Of a stretch of 64,000 nt of DNA, positions 1 to 11,214 are shown in pieces (position 1 is the stretch's first letter; every line of letters begins with the position of its first letter). Source of the stretch: Diadophis punctatus similis (taxonomy: Eukaryota; Chordata; Lepidosauria; Squamata; Dipsadidae). The stretch is taken from assembly GCA_023053685.1 (NCBI GenBank), contig JALIGW010000005.1, positions 34,300,980 to 34,364,979 on the forward strand. Reading direction: 5' to 3'. Both the position numbers and the translations under genes were made by a program. Below the pieces are notes generated by a model. It was given only the letters and a program-made list of their open reading frames with translations, had not been told where the DNA came from and did not search any database.

Positions 1-212
1 TCTTTTTCATAGACAAATTTGGGAAGAAACACCTGCCATTCTAAATTAGTTGTGCTGATACAATGCATCCCTCTCACAAGTTCAGAGATGACACATATCT
101 GAAGTAGAATGCACACATATCAATTTTTATTAAATTTATTATTGTATTGTGTATCAAAAGAACAAAAGAAAATCACTTTCTAACTTACAGTATCTCTATC
201 CTGTCTCTACAG

Positions 213-358
213 CAGGGGTGGCCAAACTATGGTTCTTTGAGGACCTGTGGACTTCAACTCCCAGAATTCCTGAGCTAGCCATACATACATGGCTGGCTCA
301 GGAATTCTGGGAGTTGAAGTCCACAGGTCCTCAAAGAACCATAGTTTGGCCACCCCTG
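213..358. mobile_element. hAT-type MITE, near-perfect palindrome
   Basis: A 146-bp inverted repeat beginning CAGGGGTGGCCAAAC and ending in its complement. It is flanked by a perfect 8-bp duplication CTCTACAG (205-212 and 359-366). The 8-bp duplication and CAG...CTG ends are diagnostic of hAT transposition. The arms contain the phrase CTTCAACTCCCAGAATTCC, which recurs in at least four other places in the window (about 15.0-15.4, 16.0, 25.95 and 57.05 kb). There is no coding capacity, so it must be moved by a transposase encoded elsewhere. The arms and target duplication are almost undamaged, which suggests a fairly young insertion. Its first bases closely match the ends of the gene-carrying element at 33,689. 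Confidence 0.93.
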
Positions 359-366
359 CTCTACAG

Positions 367-1115
367 TTTCTATAGGTTATTTTATTTTGTAGGCCTCTTT
401 AGTCATCCCTATTCTGACTTCTGTTTTCCTAGTTTTCTGTAGCTTCCTAAAGTCTAACTACCTGACTTTTATCTTTTACTTTTTATCTATAACTCTGTAA
501 TGCCCTTAACCTATAGATTTCTATATCGGCTTCAGCTCTTATTTATCCTGGTCTCATCCTAGACATTACTACCAACTGTTCCTAATGTCTTTACTAATGA
601 ATTGGTCTCTGCTGTCATCTGACTCATCCAGACAAAACTAATATGAGGTTGGAACTGCTGCTATGTTTGATTTATCTTGCCACCAGTATCATCTAAATCT
701 GATGCTTGCTTCATGAAATTATTGCTTCTCTGACTGTAATGACAGTCCTTTCAGTGTTGATCTCTTGGTCCCTTGGTACATCTGAATCACTCTGGTTTGG
801 CCATTTCTTTGGCCAACTTCCTTCTGTCTTAAGTTGCCACTGAACTTCTTACAAGGCCTTTCTCACCATTATTCTTGACCCTGCTGCTAACTCTGTTGAT
901 CTGTGTTGCCTCTTTCTCTTTTTATTTGGTATAGTTGCCAGAGAGGCTGGTTTCTGATGGTATGCTTGGTTGTCGCCTCCGAAAGATTGTAGTTACAGAA
1001 CAAATAGCCCAACTTTTAGGCTCTTCAACTAAGACTCCATAGTTTTCCTCATCCTGGCACCCTAGTACTCTAAAGTGGAGGAAAGTAATCACCTTCTCTT
1101 CCCTTTCTTCTTCTT
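367..1115. other. Unassigned AT/CT-rich sequence
   Basis: No gene, inverted repeat or recognisable repeat seen on either strand. The plus strand is pyrimidine-rich. Short open frames here have no recognisable domain. Confidence 0.4.
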
Positions 1116-1123
1116 GCTTAATC

Positions 1124-1387
1124 TAAGGTGACCAGATTTTAATATTTGTAAAGTGGGACACCATTGACGGGGGGTGGGTTTCTAGGGGAGGAAGACAGAA
1201 GGGGCCCGTCTCTCTTATCCTGCAGCTTTGTGCACCCCCCCAAACACCCCTCCGTTCATCGCAGCCCTTACCGCTGCCATGGCTCGCCTCTGTTGCGTCT
1301 GGCCCAGAGAGGGACAGCGGCAGGAGAAGGAAGAAAGCAAACCGCAGCTGTGGTGCTTTGGGAGGGCGGGTGTTTGGGGGGGGGTGC

Positions 1388-1438
<51 letters not shown>

Positions 1439-1442
1439 ATCT

Positions 1443-1532
<90 letters not shown>

Positions 1533-2029
1533 GTGGCTGTGGCGGAGGCTGGGGGCTAGGGGCTCCTCCCCCCCGCAGCTCTCCCCCTGGCAGCAGAATC
1601 ACTAACAGGGCAAACGGGAACCACGTGAGCAGCAGCCCTGACTCACAAAAAACTTCCCACCGCTATACTCCGGAGCCTCGCCAGGAAATCCAGACAGGAA
1701 CTCCTACAGCCTCCTCACAAGCAGCGAAGCACAATGGAGCCGAGATCACGTGAGCGGAAGACCCGACTCACAGCTGAGCAGCTCTTGCAAGTAGTTCCAA
1801 AGGCTTGCCGGAGCCCTGGACAAGCACTCTCGACAAGCCAGTAGGAGGGTCAGAGTGAAGCAAAGCAAGAGGGGACGACTTCCGTGCCCCCCCCGAGCAT
1901 GGGAGGAGTAGGGCGCAATCTCTTCAGTGCTTGTCAAAAAATCGGGACTTTTTAGAAATGCCGTGGGACGCGTGACAAATGTTTAAAAAGCGGACTGTCC
2001 CGCCAAAAGCGGGACGTCTGGTCACCTTA
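1124..2029. mobile_element. Non-autonomous hAT-like element, TAAGGTGACCAGA family, copy 1
   Basis: Starts TAAGGTGACCAGA and ends TCTGGTCACCTTA. The flanks GCTTAATC and GTTAATCC share TTAATC, consistent with an 8-bp duplication that has suffered a one-base indel. The right subterminal region carries repeated CCCGC/GCGGG blocks, typical of transposase-binding subterminal repeats. The second copy at 17,414-18,020 is in the opposite orientation and has a perfect 8-bp duplication, which supports the hAT assignment. The interior is GC-rich and contains an ATCT and a CT microsatellite. Overlapping open frames here are only microsatellite translations. No transposase is encoded. Confidence 0.85.
1388..1529. 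repeat. (ATCT)n followed by (CT)n microsatellite
   Basis: About 50 bp of ATCT units followed, after a short ATCATCTATCTT break, by about 80 bp of pure CT. It lies entirely inside the hAT-like element at 1,124-2,029 and is absent from the sister copy at 17.4 kb, so it expanded after insertion or in a sub-lineage. Confidence 0.97.
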
Positions 2030-2074
2030 GTTAATCCCTTCTCTAGGGATACAGCCCATCACTGCTAGGTTGAT

Positions 2075-2465
2075 CTAAATGTAGTTCATAAAATTATCTG
2101 CCACAATGTCCTACCTGTCAATGACTACTTCAGCTTCAACCACAACAATACACGAGCACACAATAGATACGAACTCAATGTAAACCACTGCAAACTCGAT
2201 TGCAGAAAATACGATTTCAGCAACAGAGTGATCAACGCCTGGAATTCACTACCCGACTCTGTGGTTTCTTCCCCAAACCCCAAAAACTTTAACCTTAGTC
2301 TGTCTACAGTCGACCTCACCCCATTCCTAAGAGGTCTGTAAGGGGCGTGCATAAATGTACCATTGTGCCTACCATCCCTGTCCTACTGTCCTATTGTCCT
2401 CATTTATCTGTACTTACTTTGCTTATGTTTATGTTTATACCTATACTTGCTATCTTGTACATGTT
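2075..2465 (+). mobile_element. LINE family A (L2-like), 3' end, copy A1
   Basis: The 5'-truncated 3' end of a LINE. The plus strand from about 2,085 to the TAA at 2,339-2,341 encodes an undamaged LINE C-terminus (…YDFSNRVINAWNSLPDSVV…PFLRGL). The arrangement resembles the C-terminal tails of CR1/L2/Jockey-type LINEs, where a conserved N.RVxxxWNxLP motif follows the RT. A 3'UTR runs to about 2,465 and passes directly into a hexamer microsatellite. The same sequence recurs at 20,322-20,800 (+), 21,412-21,645 (-) and 47,607-48,850 (-). The last copy retains RT motifs, which identifies the family as a non-LTR retrotransposon. The exact clade is uncertain. Confidence 0.85.
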
Positions 2466-2583
2466 TGACAAAATCATAATCATAATCATAATCATAATCA
2501 TAATCATAATCATAATCATAATCATAATCATAATCATAATCATAATCATAATCATAATCATAATCATAATCATAATTATAATC
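2466..2583. repeat. (ATAATC)n hexamer microsatellite
   Basis: About 19 uninterrupted hexamers directly abutting the 3' end of LINE copy A1, so it probably grew from the LINE's A/T-rich tail. It is followed by ATAATAGGAACC, the left copy of the target duplication of the R4/Dong-like element. Confidence 0.95.
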
Positions 2584-2595
2584 ATAATAGGAACC

Positions 2596-2724
<129 letters not shown>

Positions 2725-2725
2725 A

Positions 2726-3097
2726 TTGAAGTCTATACTGGCTCGGCCGTCGCCCAGGATAAAAAGGTCTGCGGCGGATGCTGCTGATTCCGGGCATTCG
2801 CTGGAAAGTGGGTTACGGAATCAAAACTCAAATGAACAATTACAGAAGCGGCAGAAATACACCATGTCAGAGAATCGTACAGTAATGAAATGCTACTATA
2901 AATCAGAACCTCAAAAGCGTGGCTACCAAAAAAGGATGTACCAACTGTGGAAACAAGTATACCCTGACTCAAAGATAACTGAACTTCGACTGGCTGATCA
3001 AAGAAGATTCATAATCAGAAATAAAGTATACAGTGAGGTTGAACTTGAAGAAATTCAAAAAAGTTGCGAAGCAAATGAACATCAGGCTACTGTATAG
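2726..3097 (+). pseudogene. R4/Dong-like ORF, N-terminal segment cut off by an amber codon
   Basis: This 123-codon stretch is in the same frame as the long ORF that follows, separated only by TAG at 3,095-3,097 and one further codon. It opens from the AAC/AAT tract with no ATG at its left edge. The first ATG is at 2,864-2,866 in a favourable ACCATGT context. The downstream part is basic and aromatic (YQKRMYQLWKQVYPDSK…), which fits the DNA-binding N-terminal region found in restriction-endonuclease-type LINEs, though I see no clear zinc finger. The amber codon is most simply a C-to-T change of a glutamine codon. I infer that this copy cannot make the complete protein without readthrough. Confidence 0.75.
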
Positions 3098-3100
3098 ACA

Positions 3101-6100
3101 GTGGCTGACGTTTCAGTAACATTAGGAGTCATTGAACAAACTGAACCAGAAGAAAATATGGAAATTTTTCAAGAAAATGAAAAGGAGCCACAACCTGATG
3201 TCTTTGTTGCAACACCAGGAACATTGACAACAAGGCAACAAGAACTGAAGGATAAACTCACAGCCCATACTGTATTAAATGCAGTAAGAAGACGGCTTCC
3301 AACTTTGAAAACTGTGCCCAAAAAACGACTTGCACCGCTGATGAAGGATGTGAACACTGTACTTGCTACGGTCCAAATAGCATCCATTGAACAAATAAAT
3401 CAGTTTGCTTATAGTACAGCAGTAATAGTAACAGAAGAGCTTGGGCTCCTGCAGCCTCCTAGAAAATCAACTGGAAAACCAAAATGGAAGATCAGGTTGG
3501 AGTTGAAAATAAAAAGTTTACGATCAGATGCAAGCAACTTGAAGAGTATGAAAGAGAAAAAACTGAAGAATGAGAAGATCAAAAAATACCTGATCAGAAG
3601 GTACTGGCTGAATACCAGAAAAATCGAAGAAGTTCTGGAAATTGTGAAAGAACAAATTACAGCAACAGCCAGAAAAATCGAAAGATATGAAGCCAGAATC
3701 ACCCAGTACAAACAAAACCAACTGTTTCAATTAGACCAAAGGCGGTTCTACCAGACCTTGAATCAATCAACAGACATAGTAGTTGAAAAGCCTGAGAAAA
3801 CTGAAACAACTGCATTTTGGAAAGAGCTCTGGGAAAATGAGAAGGACTATAACAAAAATGCTGGGTGGATAAAAGAGTTTGAGGAAAAATTCTCACACAA
3901 GAAAATGGAACAGATGCAAATAACAACTGAAATGATCAGCAAACGTGTGAGGAAAGTAAAGAACTGGACATCACCTGGCAGTGATCAACTGCATGGATTT
4001 TGGCTCAAACATCTGACTAGTCTGCATGAAAAAATGGCCCAAAAATTCAATGAGATGCTGCAAAAAGGAAGTATCAGTGAATGGTTGACAACTGGGAGAA
4101 CATATCTGATACAAAAAGACCCAGCAAAAGGAGCAGCACCAGGAAATTATAGGCCAATAACTTGTCTACCCACTATGTTTAAACTATTGACTGGCATTAT
4201 GGCTGACAGAATTCAAGATTATCTTGAAGAGAATGACATCTTACCAGATGAACAGAAAGGCAACAAACGAAAAAGCAGGGGCACAAAAGATCAGCTTTTG
4301 ATTGATAAAATGATTCTGGAGAATTGCAAAAGCCGAAAAACTAATCTTCACGCAACATGGATTGACTATAAAAAAGCTTTTGATTCACTCCCACACAGTT
4401 GGATCATCAAGTGCCTAGACACCATTGGGATTTGTAAAAATGTTGGCAGTTTTATTGAAAACATGATGAAGCACTGGAAAACTGAACTGTTTGTGGGAAA
4501 TGAAAATTACGGATTTGTCAACATCAAAAGAGGAATTTTCCAGGGAGACTCATTGTCACCATTACTTTTTATCATTGCCATGATTCCGCTGTCAACAATC
4601 TTACAAAAAACAAACCTTGGCTATCAAACATCCAAAAAATCTAATAAAATTTCACACCTGTTGTACATGGATGATCTGAAGTTGTATGGAAAAACTGAAA
4701 CTGAAATTCAGTCTCTGACCAACATTGTCCGAATCTTTAGCAATGATATCAGCATGGAGTTTGGTTTGGACAAATGTGCCACAGTAGCATTGAAGAAGGG
4801 CAAAATCACTGAAAGTGTGGGCATAAACATGCCTAATGGTCAAGCCATAAAGTGTCATCAGCCAGAGGCCTATAAATACCTGGGCATACTACAACTGGAT
4901 AATATCAAACATGATCATGTGAAGAATGTGGTCAGTAAAGAATACACACAAAGAGTCAGAAAAATTCTCAAAAGCAAGCTCAATGGAGGCAACACCATCA
5001 AGGCCATAAACAACTGGGCTATACCTGTTATAAGATATACTGCTGGCATAATAAACTGGACACAGGCTGAACTGGACAATTTGGACAGAAAAACAAGAAA
5101 ACTCATGACCATTCACCATTCACTTCATCCTCGTAGTGATGTCGACAGACTATATCTGCCCAGAAAAACTGGTGGCAGAGGACTTTTACAAGTAAAACAA
5201 ACAGTAGAAGAAGAAAAACATGCATTGGCAGAATACGTCAAAGAAAGTAAAGAACCTGCATTGATTGAAGTAAACAACCGGAAGCTTCTGAAAGTGCAGC
5301 AGACCAAGCATCAGTATAGGAAAACTGCAATGCAAACTAGAGCCGACAGTTGGTGCAATAAAGCCTTGCATGGACAATTCCTCAACAAGATTGAAGGAAA
5401 AGTTGATAAGGAGAAGATCTGGTTATGGCTCACTAATGGAACACTGAAGAAGGAGACAGAAGGCTTGATTCTTGCAGCCCAGGAGCAAGCAATTAGAACA
5501 AATGCAATCAAAGCCAAGATTGAAAAATCAGCTGATGATCCAAAATGCAGACTTTGCAAGGAAGCTGATGAAACAATTGATCATATCCTCAGCGGCTGCA
5601 AGAAAATCGCACAGACGGACTACAAACAGAGGCACAACTACGTGGCCCAGATGCTTCATTGGAACCTGTGCCACAACTACCACCTACCAGTGGTAAAGAA
5701 CTGGTGGGATCATAAACCTGAGAAAGTAGTTGAAAACAAACATGCCAAAATACTTTGGGACTTTCGAATTCAGACTGACAAGGTTTTTGAACATAATACG
5801 CCAGACCTCACGATTGTGGAAAATAAAAAAGTGTGGATCATTGATGTCGCCATTCCAGGTGACAGTCGAATTGATGAAAAACAACAAGAAAAACTTAACC
5901 GATATCAGGACCTTAAAATCGAATTACAACGACTCTGGCATAAACCAGTACAGGTGGTCCCAGTGGTAATCGGCACACTGGGTGCTGTGCCAAAAGACCT
6001 TAACCGGCATTTGAAAACAATAAACATTGACAAAATCACGATCTGTCAGTTGCAAAAGGCCACCGTACTTGGATCTGCGCGCATCATACGAAAATACATC

Positions 6101-6112
6101 ACACAGTCCTAG
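3101..6112 (+). CDS. R4/Dong-like polyprotein: reverse transcriptase, CCHC finger, restriction-like endonuclease
   Basis: An open frame of 1,003 codons. The first codon is GTG and only marks the position after the amber stop; the first ATG is at 3,158. Residues 1-250 are lysine- and glutamate-rich and probably helical. The RT spans about 290-640: NYRPITCLPTMFK near 349-361, motif A IDYKKAFDSLP near 421-431, motif B GIFQGDSLSPLLF near 478-490, and motif C YMDD at 522-525 with both catalytic aspartates. A CX2CX8HX4C finger lies at C816, C819, H828 and C833. A restriction-like endonuclease core follows, with PD at 901-902, D915 in VWIIDVAIPGD, and K931/Y935. In this family the endonuclease nicks the target and the RT primes reverse transcription there. 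All catalytic motifs look intact and there is no frameshift. It is known as a clade feature, not shown here, that such proteins act in cis on their own RNA. Confidence 0.93.
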   Translation: MADVSVTLGVIEQTEPEENMEIFQENEKEPQPDVFVATPGTLTTRQQELKDKLTAHTVLNAVRRRLPTLKTVPKKRLAPLMKDVNTVLATVQIASIEQINQFAYSTAVIVTEELGLLQPPRKSTGKPKWKIRLELKIKSLRSDASNLKSMKEKKLKNEKIKKYLIRRYWLNTRKIEEVLEIVKEQITATARKIERYEARITQYKQNQLFQLDQRRFYQTLNQSTDIVVEKPEKTETTAFWKELWENEKDYNKNAGWIKEFEEKFSHKKMEQMQITTEMISKRVRKVKNWTSPGSDQLHGFWLKHLTSLHEKMAQKFNEMLQKGSISEWLTTGRTYLIQKDPAKGAAPGNYRPITCLPTMFKLLTGIMADRIQDYLEENDILPDEQKGNKRKSRGTKDQLLIDKMILENCKSRKTNLHATWIDYKKAFDSLPHSWIIKCLDTIGICKNVGSFIENMMKHWKTELFVGNENYGFVNIKRGIFQGDSLSPLLFIIAMIPLSTILQKTNLGYQTSKKSNKISHLLYMDDLKLYGKTETEIQSLTNIVRIFSNDISMEFGLDKCATVALKKGKITESVGINMPNGQAIKCHQPEAYKYLGILQLDNIKHDHVKNVVSKEYTQRVRKILKSKLNGGNTIKAINNWAIPVIRYTAGIINWTQAELDNLDRKTRKLMTIHHSLHPRSDVDRLYLPRKTGGRGLLQVKQTVEEEKHALAEYVKESKEPALIEVNNRKLLKVQQTKHQYRKTAMQTRADSWCNKALHGQFLNKIEGKVDKEKIWLWLTNGTLKKETEGLILAAQEQAIRTNAIKAKIEKSADDPKCRLCKEADETIDHILSGCKKIAQTDYKQRHNYVAQMLHWNLCHNYHLPVVKNWWDHKPEKVVENKHAKILWDFRIQTDKVFEHNTPDLTIVENKKVWIIDVAIPGDSRIDEKQQEKLNRYQDLKIELQRLWHKPVQVVPVVIGTLGAVPKDLNRHLKTINIDKITICQLQKATVLGSARIIRKYITQS

Positions 6113-6197
6113 ACGCTTGGGAAGTGTTCGACTTGTGATATAGTGATACGAAATCCAGCATATAAATCTCGTTTGCTGTGTATTACATTTTTTGTGA

Positions 6198-6345
<148 letters not shown>

Positions 6346-6351
6346 GGAACC

Positions 6352-8277
6352 TATTATTATGCTGCTCTTTGGCAAGCAGAGAACTCATCGTACTTGGTTT
6401 TATCTTGGCAGCTATTGTTTCTCCTTTCTCCAGCTTTGAGATGGACCTTCTGCAACCATATTCCTCTAGAATCTCCTCTCTTCTTGCCAAGGCCTTTGTC
6501 TCCTCATCTCCTCTGCTACAAAACAGTTCGCCAACAGCCCAAGGAAATCCAAATGCACACTACATGCTGGGTATGTAGACTCCTTTTTCCTAGAGTTGGC
6601 TTTGGACTTCCTTTTTCTCTTTCTTTGGTTTTTCTTTTAAAGGGAATGACTCCCTTTTCTTCTGGGTAGAGTTCTTTCTGAGCATTCAGAAGAAGAAAAA
6701 AATGTAAAGTGAAACAGCTTACTATTTTCTGCTTCCAAAGCCAATGTCTCATAATCCTACTTTAGTATATTACTCCTGGTTTACTTTTACTCCCATTATT
6801 GCACAAGAACGATTAGTTGATAGAGCTTAAAAAGAAACTTATATGGCATTATCAATAGGCCATAGATGCTAGGGGAAGTCTGGATCAGCCACAAAAATTA
6901 GGATGGACATATGCCTATGGATCACAGAGGATGCTATTCTATAATCAGTGGTTAAAAAAAAAAGCTATATCTATCAGCCAGTTAGATCTGGAGATGAAAT
7001 GATCTTTCCGTCCAGTGCAGGCAGCCAATGTCCTGAACTCGCCCAAGGTATTTCTGTTCAGGCATTTCTTATCTCTTGATAATTATTATTAGGTGGAGAG
7101 AAGCAAGAACAAATATGTTGACATTACTTCCCCCACTTTGGCTACCCCAATCTTTCTCCATGATAGTTAGCCACAGTTACCACACTACCCTTTGTTGTCC
7201 TCCTACTCATGGAAGTTGATAATTGGTACAGATATGCATGGGAACAAGGTTGTAATTTTATCTCCCTATGAGAAAGATTGTATTGCTATTTTGAATGAAG
7301 ATCTTTTCCAAATTGTGTTGGAAAATATTAATTGATCCAAGGTAGGCCTACACACTAATTTCTTCTGTATTCCCTAATTATCTAACAGATTTTACTCCCC
7401 CGCCATGTGTGTATGTGTGTATGTGTGTATATATACATATATAAATACTATATTAAAATTTTACACATAGACATGTAAACATATACACATGTATTGAAAT
7501 ATAAATCTGCAAATACAAAACTCTTTTTTACTGTGTTTACTGAGAAATTGGGTGATATATTGATTTTTGTAATAAAGATTTGAATCTGCATTTGAATGGA
7601 GGTATTTGTTCTGTCTTAGCATTAACACCCATTCTCTTTTCTCCGGATTGTGGGAATATGAATCTTTTGACACCTGGTTAAAACCTCTTTGATCTTTCCT
7701 ATTTCAAACAGACTATCAAAGTAGACATCTAATGATGCCGGCTTTTGTTATTATCCTGAAAGGAACTATTTAATTGGAATTTCTAACAAAGAGTTTGCCT
7801 AAATAAATGTGAGGAAATAGAAGCATTTTATCACATTACTTTCCAGAGGAATTAAGTAACTTCAGATACATGACAGAAATGTCAGAATTTAACCTTCATG
7901 AATTTAAACTGCCTGATCCATATTAATTTCAATCCATTCTGTCTAAAATATATTATAGAGATGAAAAAAGTCAAAGATATGAAAACAGGCTATTAAAGTT
8001 TGGAGTTACATTCTTTTTTAAAATATGTGAATAATTAAGAAATGGTATAATTAAGGATCAACAAAGATTTATACATTTTGCCTGATATTTAGAGATAATT
8101 ATTTTTCTCACCTTTCATAATTATCATTTGGTGCTCATCCATGGAAACTAATAATAGGTTTAGGACAATATATTGCTTCGCCAAATGTTTTCAATCATGT
8201 ATCTCATTGCCACAAATTGGGCTAATTTTAGACATAGTGTGGCAATGAGTGTTAGCCAAAATAATGATGCAGAATTG
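6352..8277. other. Unassigned AT-rich sequence
   Basis: No gene or recognisable mobile element. A small GT/AT-rich patch lies at about 7,405-7,445. Short open frames carry no recognisable domain. Confidence 0.4.
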
Positions 8278-9675
8278 GATTAGAGCAGGAGTCCTCAAAC
8301 TTTTTAAACAGGGGGCCAATTCATGGTCCCTCAGACTGTTGGGGGGGCGGACCAGCTGGGTGGGCATGGCTAGGTGGTCATGTGACTGGGTGGGCGTAGC
8401 TATGTCATGTGACTAGGTGGGAGTGGCTAAGTTAACACTCCATTAAACAATACACACAAATTAAACTTTAATTTGTTTTGCTCCTGGGGGTGTTTTATTT
8501 GCTTTTGTTTGCATGTTGCTCTTTTGATTGACTTTTCTTTTTACTAGATCGTTTTTTAAGTTGTTTAGGAGTCTAGTGGTCCACTTCAGAAAACTCAGTT
8601 TTGTAGCAATTCTTCTCAGCCCCAAGGAGCTTACAATCAACAAATAGAACAAACCAGGGAAGGCTTTGCCTCGCCTTGTTTTGGGTGGGTGGGTGGGAGG
8701 CAAGGTACTCAGCCCAAGAGCTGGGCCTCCTTAGAGAGGCAAAGGAGCAGGTTTATGTCTACTCCAGAACCTGGAAAAGGCACCCCTCAGCAGCAACTTC
8801 CCACATACTTGGGACTGTTCCCCGTCCAAGTCCCCCAACCAGCACAGGCTCCTTTTGCTCTCCCTCCACTGCTGCTCACTGCCAGAACAGACAAGAAGGA
8901 AAGGGGGTGCTTCTCCTCTGGGCTTGATTCCTCTGCCCCCTCCCCAATAGCTCCCTTGTCAAGACTGTGGCTGAATCCCTTGCCCCCAATAGCTCCCTTG
9001 CCAAGATTGTAGCAGCCATGAGACCCAGGCAAGCCCCTAATGGCACAAGGGCCTCCTCTGCCTTCCTGGGCTGAGCTAGACTACCAAGTATAGTAGCCTG
9101 CCTGCTCCCTTAATTGGTGGGGGAAGGAAAAATGAGGAATTACTAGACTGGCCTGCCTTCCCAGAGAGCATTGCCTCTCTCTCCCCCTCCCCTCCCCTGC
9201 CCCCAATTTGGCTATTGAAATCAAGGCTGGCTTCCCCTCAGCCCCGCTCTTGATCAGGGAGCCCACAGCCTCAATCTGAAACCTAGGAAGAGGGATAGGG
9301 GAGCACGGGAGATGTGCTCCCATTTTCCAATTAAGAAAACTTAAAATCTATAATGCTGATTCTTCAGAATGCTGCACCAAAACCCTTTTCTTGAGCAGGG
9401 AAGAGGAAACCATCTTTAGTGCAGGGCTTCTGCTCCCGCTGTCACCGTGCAAGCCTGGCCACAGCAGAGGTGCCATCCACAGGGCCAGAGGTGGGGGGGG
9501 TTCCTGCTGGTGATGTTGCCTCACTGCCACCTGACAGGTGAAGTAGGGGCAACATCCTGGAAGGGATCTTGCCACTCCATCTCCCCCTTGGTGTGCTCCC
9601 CAGGGGCAGATATTATAATTAAACTTTGCCCTCTCCACCGGAACTGGGCAGCGAAGGGTGAGCATCCCGAGCAAG

Positions 9676-10505
9676 GTGGGGAGCAGCAGTGGTGGCATTC
9701 AGGGCAGGGGATTTGGCTGGTGCGAGGTGCTTTGGGGAAGAGCCAGGGAGCATTCCAGGAAGCCTCACTATCCCCCCCGCACAGAGGTGGGTTCCTGCCA
9801 GAGCTGCCTGGTGCACACCTCCGGTAGGGAGCAACCGATTGCGCAATTTGCACACAACCTCTCCAGAGCCCTCTCTGCTGGTCCATCGCGTGCATTGCCA
9901 TTTTTTTGGTGAATTTTTGGCCAATTTTGCTTCTGCGCATGCACGGAAGCAAAATCACGCCAAAATCTCGCGAGGGGACGCACACACATGTGAGATTTTG
10001 GTGAGATTTTGCTTCTGCGCATGCGTGGAAGCAAAATTGTGCTGAAATCTTGCACATGTGCGTGTCCCCTCGCAAGATTTTGGTGCAAAATTGTGCGAGG
10101 GGGCGCACGTGCGTAGCGAGCGTGCACGCATCTGAAGCATGGAGATGCGTGCGCAGCACACCGGCACTGGTAAGGGAGCAACCCACCACTGCCCCCACAG
10201 CTGTCCTGTCCAAAATGCCGCTGTGAGCATCCCAAGCAAGATTTGGTGAGGTGCTTCAGAGAAGAGCCAGGGAGGCTTCTGACACTGCTGTCTTTCACAC
10301 GCTCCCCTCTCTCCCTGTGCATGTCAGTTCACCTGCCTCCACCGCCAGCCAGGCCAGGTGGCATTCCGGGAAGCCTCACCTCTCCCCAAACCACGACTGC
10401 TGTCCTGTCCCAAGCAAGGTGGGGAACGGCAGTGGTGGCATTTGGGCCACGAGATTTGGCTGGTGCAAAGCACTTCAGGGAAGAGCCAGGAGGGTTCTGA
10501 TGCCA
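9676..10505. repeat. Diverged direct repeats inside the 3.5-kb hAT
   Basis: A block reading roughly 'AGCAAGGTGGGGA.CGGCAGTGGTGGCATT…GAGATTTGGCTGGTGC…CTTCAGGGAAGAGCCAGG' starts at about 9,672 and 10,408, with a shorter relative at about 10,230. A fourth, inverted match lies at about 11,165-11,214. The element's interior therefore grew by internal duplication. Confidence 0.7.
9925..10095. repeat. Palindromic CGCATGCG-containing patch
   Basis: Two copies of GCTTCTGCGCATGC followed by GGAAGCAAAAT (about 9,929 and 10,011) are each self-complementary. They are interleaved with GAGATTTTGG / CAAAATCTCG blocks on both strands. Each centre is an NRF1-like TGCGCATGC motif. Confidence 0.7.
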
Positions 10506-11214
10506 TCATCTCCCACATGCTCCTTTCCCTCACTGCCACCAACCAGGCCGCAGTCTCAAAGATCTGGAGGGCTGCGCGGGAAGAGAAAAGGCAGCAAAAC
10601 TTGCAAGAGCAGAGATAGGAGAGCAAAGCAAGCAAGTGAACCTTCGGCATGCCAGTTGGCCTCTTTATTCTCCCTAGCTATTGAGGCAGCCCTCTGGAAC
10701 AGCAGTGACAGCACACGTGGCTGCAAGAGGAAGAGAGGCCAGGTGAGACCCAGATGCTTTCTGGCTCTCTTCGTCACAGAAGCATCAACCCCGCACTCTC
10801 CCCTAACTGCTAGTGGCTGCCCCCTTCTCCCTCTCCCTCCTCACTCCTGGGCGATCCTGTGTGAAAAACAGGGTGGCTGCTAGCAAAGAGGAGAGAGTGC
10901 AAAGTTGATACTTCTGGGACAAGGGGAGCTGGAAAGCGTCTGGGTCTCACCTGACCTCTCTTCCTCTCACAGACACATGTGCTGCCATTGCCGTTCCAAA
11001 GGGCTTTCCTCGGGAGCGAGGTGGAATAAAGAGGCCAGCCGGCAGTCCGAAGGTTCACTCGCTTGCTTTGTTCTCCCGTCTCCTCTCTTGCAAGTTTCGC
11101 TGCCTTTTCTCCTCCTGCGCGGCCCTCCCAATCTTTGAGAATGTGGCCAGAGCGGCAGCGGGGAGGGGAGCGGGTGGGAGATGGCAGCATCAGAGCCCTC
11201 CCTGGCTCTTCCCC
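10479..11214. repeat. Long imperfect inverted repeat inside the 3.5-kb hAT
   Basis: The left arm (about 10,479-10,860) reads GAAGAGCCAGGAGGGTTCTGATGCC…AAGGCAGCAAAACTTGCAAGAG…TGGCCTCTTTATTC. It is matched in reverse complement by the right arm (about 10,885-11,214: GAATAAAGAGGCCAG…CTCTTGCAAGTTTCGCTGCCTTTTC…GGCTCTTCCCC). The arms differ by several percent and small indels. The transcript would fold into a hairpin with arms of more than 300 bp. Confidence 0.8.

Noticed and set aside
3101..3103. GTG as the genuine start of the R4 protein
   Set aside because: It is simply the first start-like codon after the amber stop. The coding pattern continues upstream in the same frame, and eukaryotic GTG initiation is unlikely.
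3101..6112. Endogenous retrovirus pol
   Set aside because: No LTRs, protease, RNase H or integrase. The CCHC plus PD-D-K endonuclease downstream of the RT and the AAT tails identify an R4-type LINE.
9521..10883. Open frames of 180-230 codons in the 3.5-kb hAT as transposase remnants
   Set aside because: Cys/His/Arg-rich translations of GC-rich repeats in several overlapping frames; no DDE or BED-type motif recognised.
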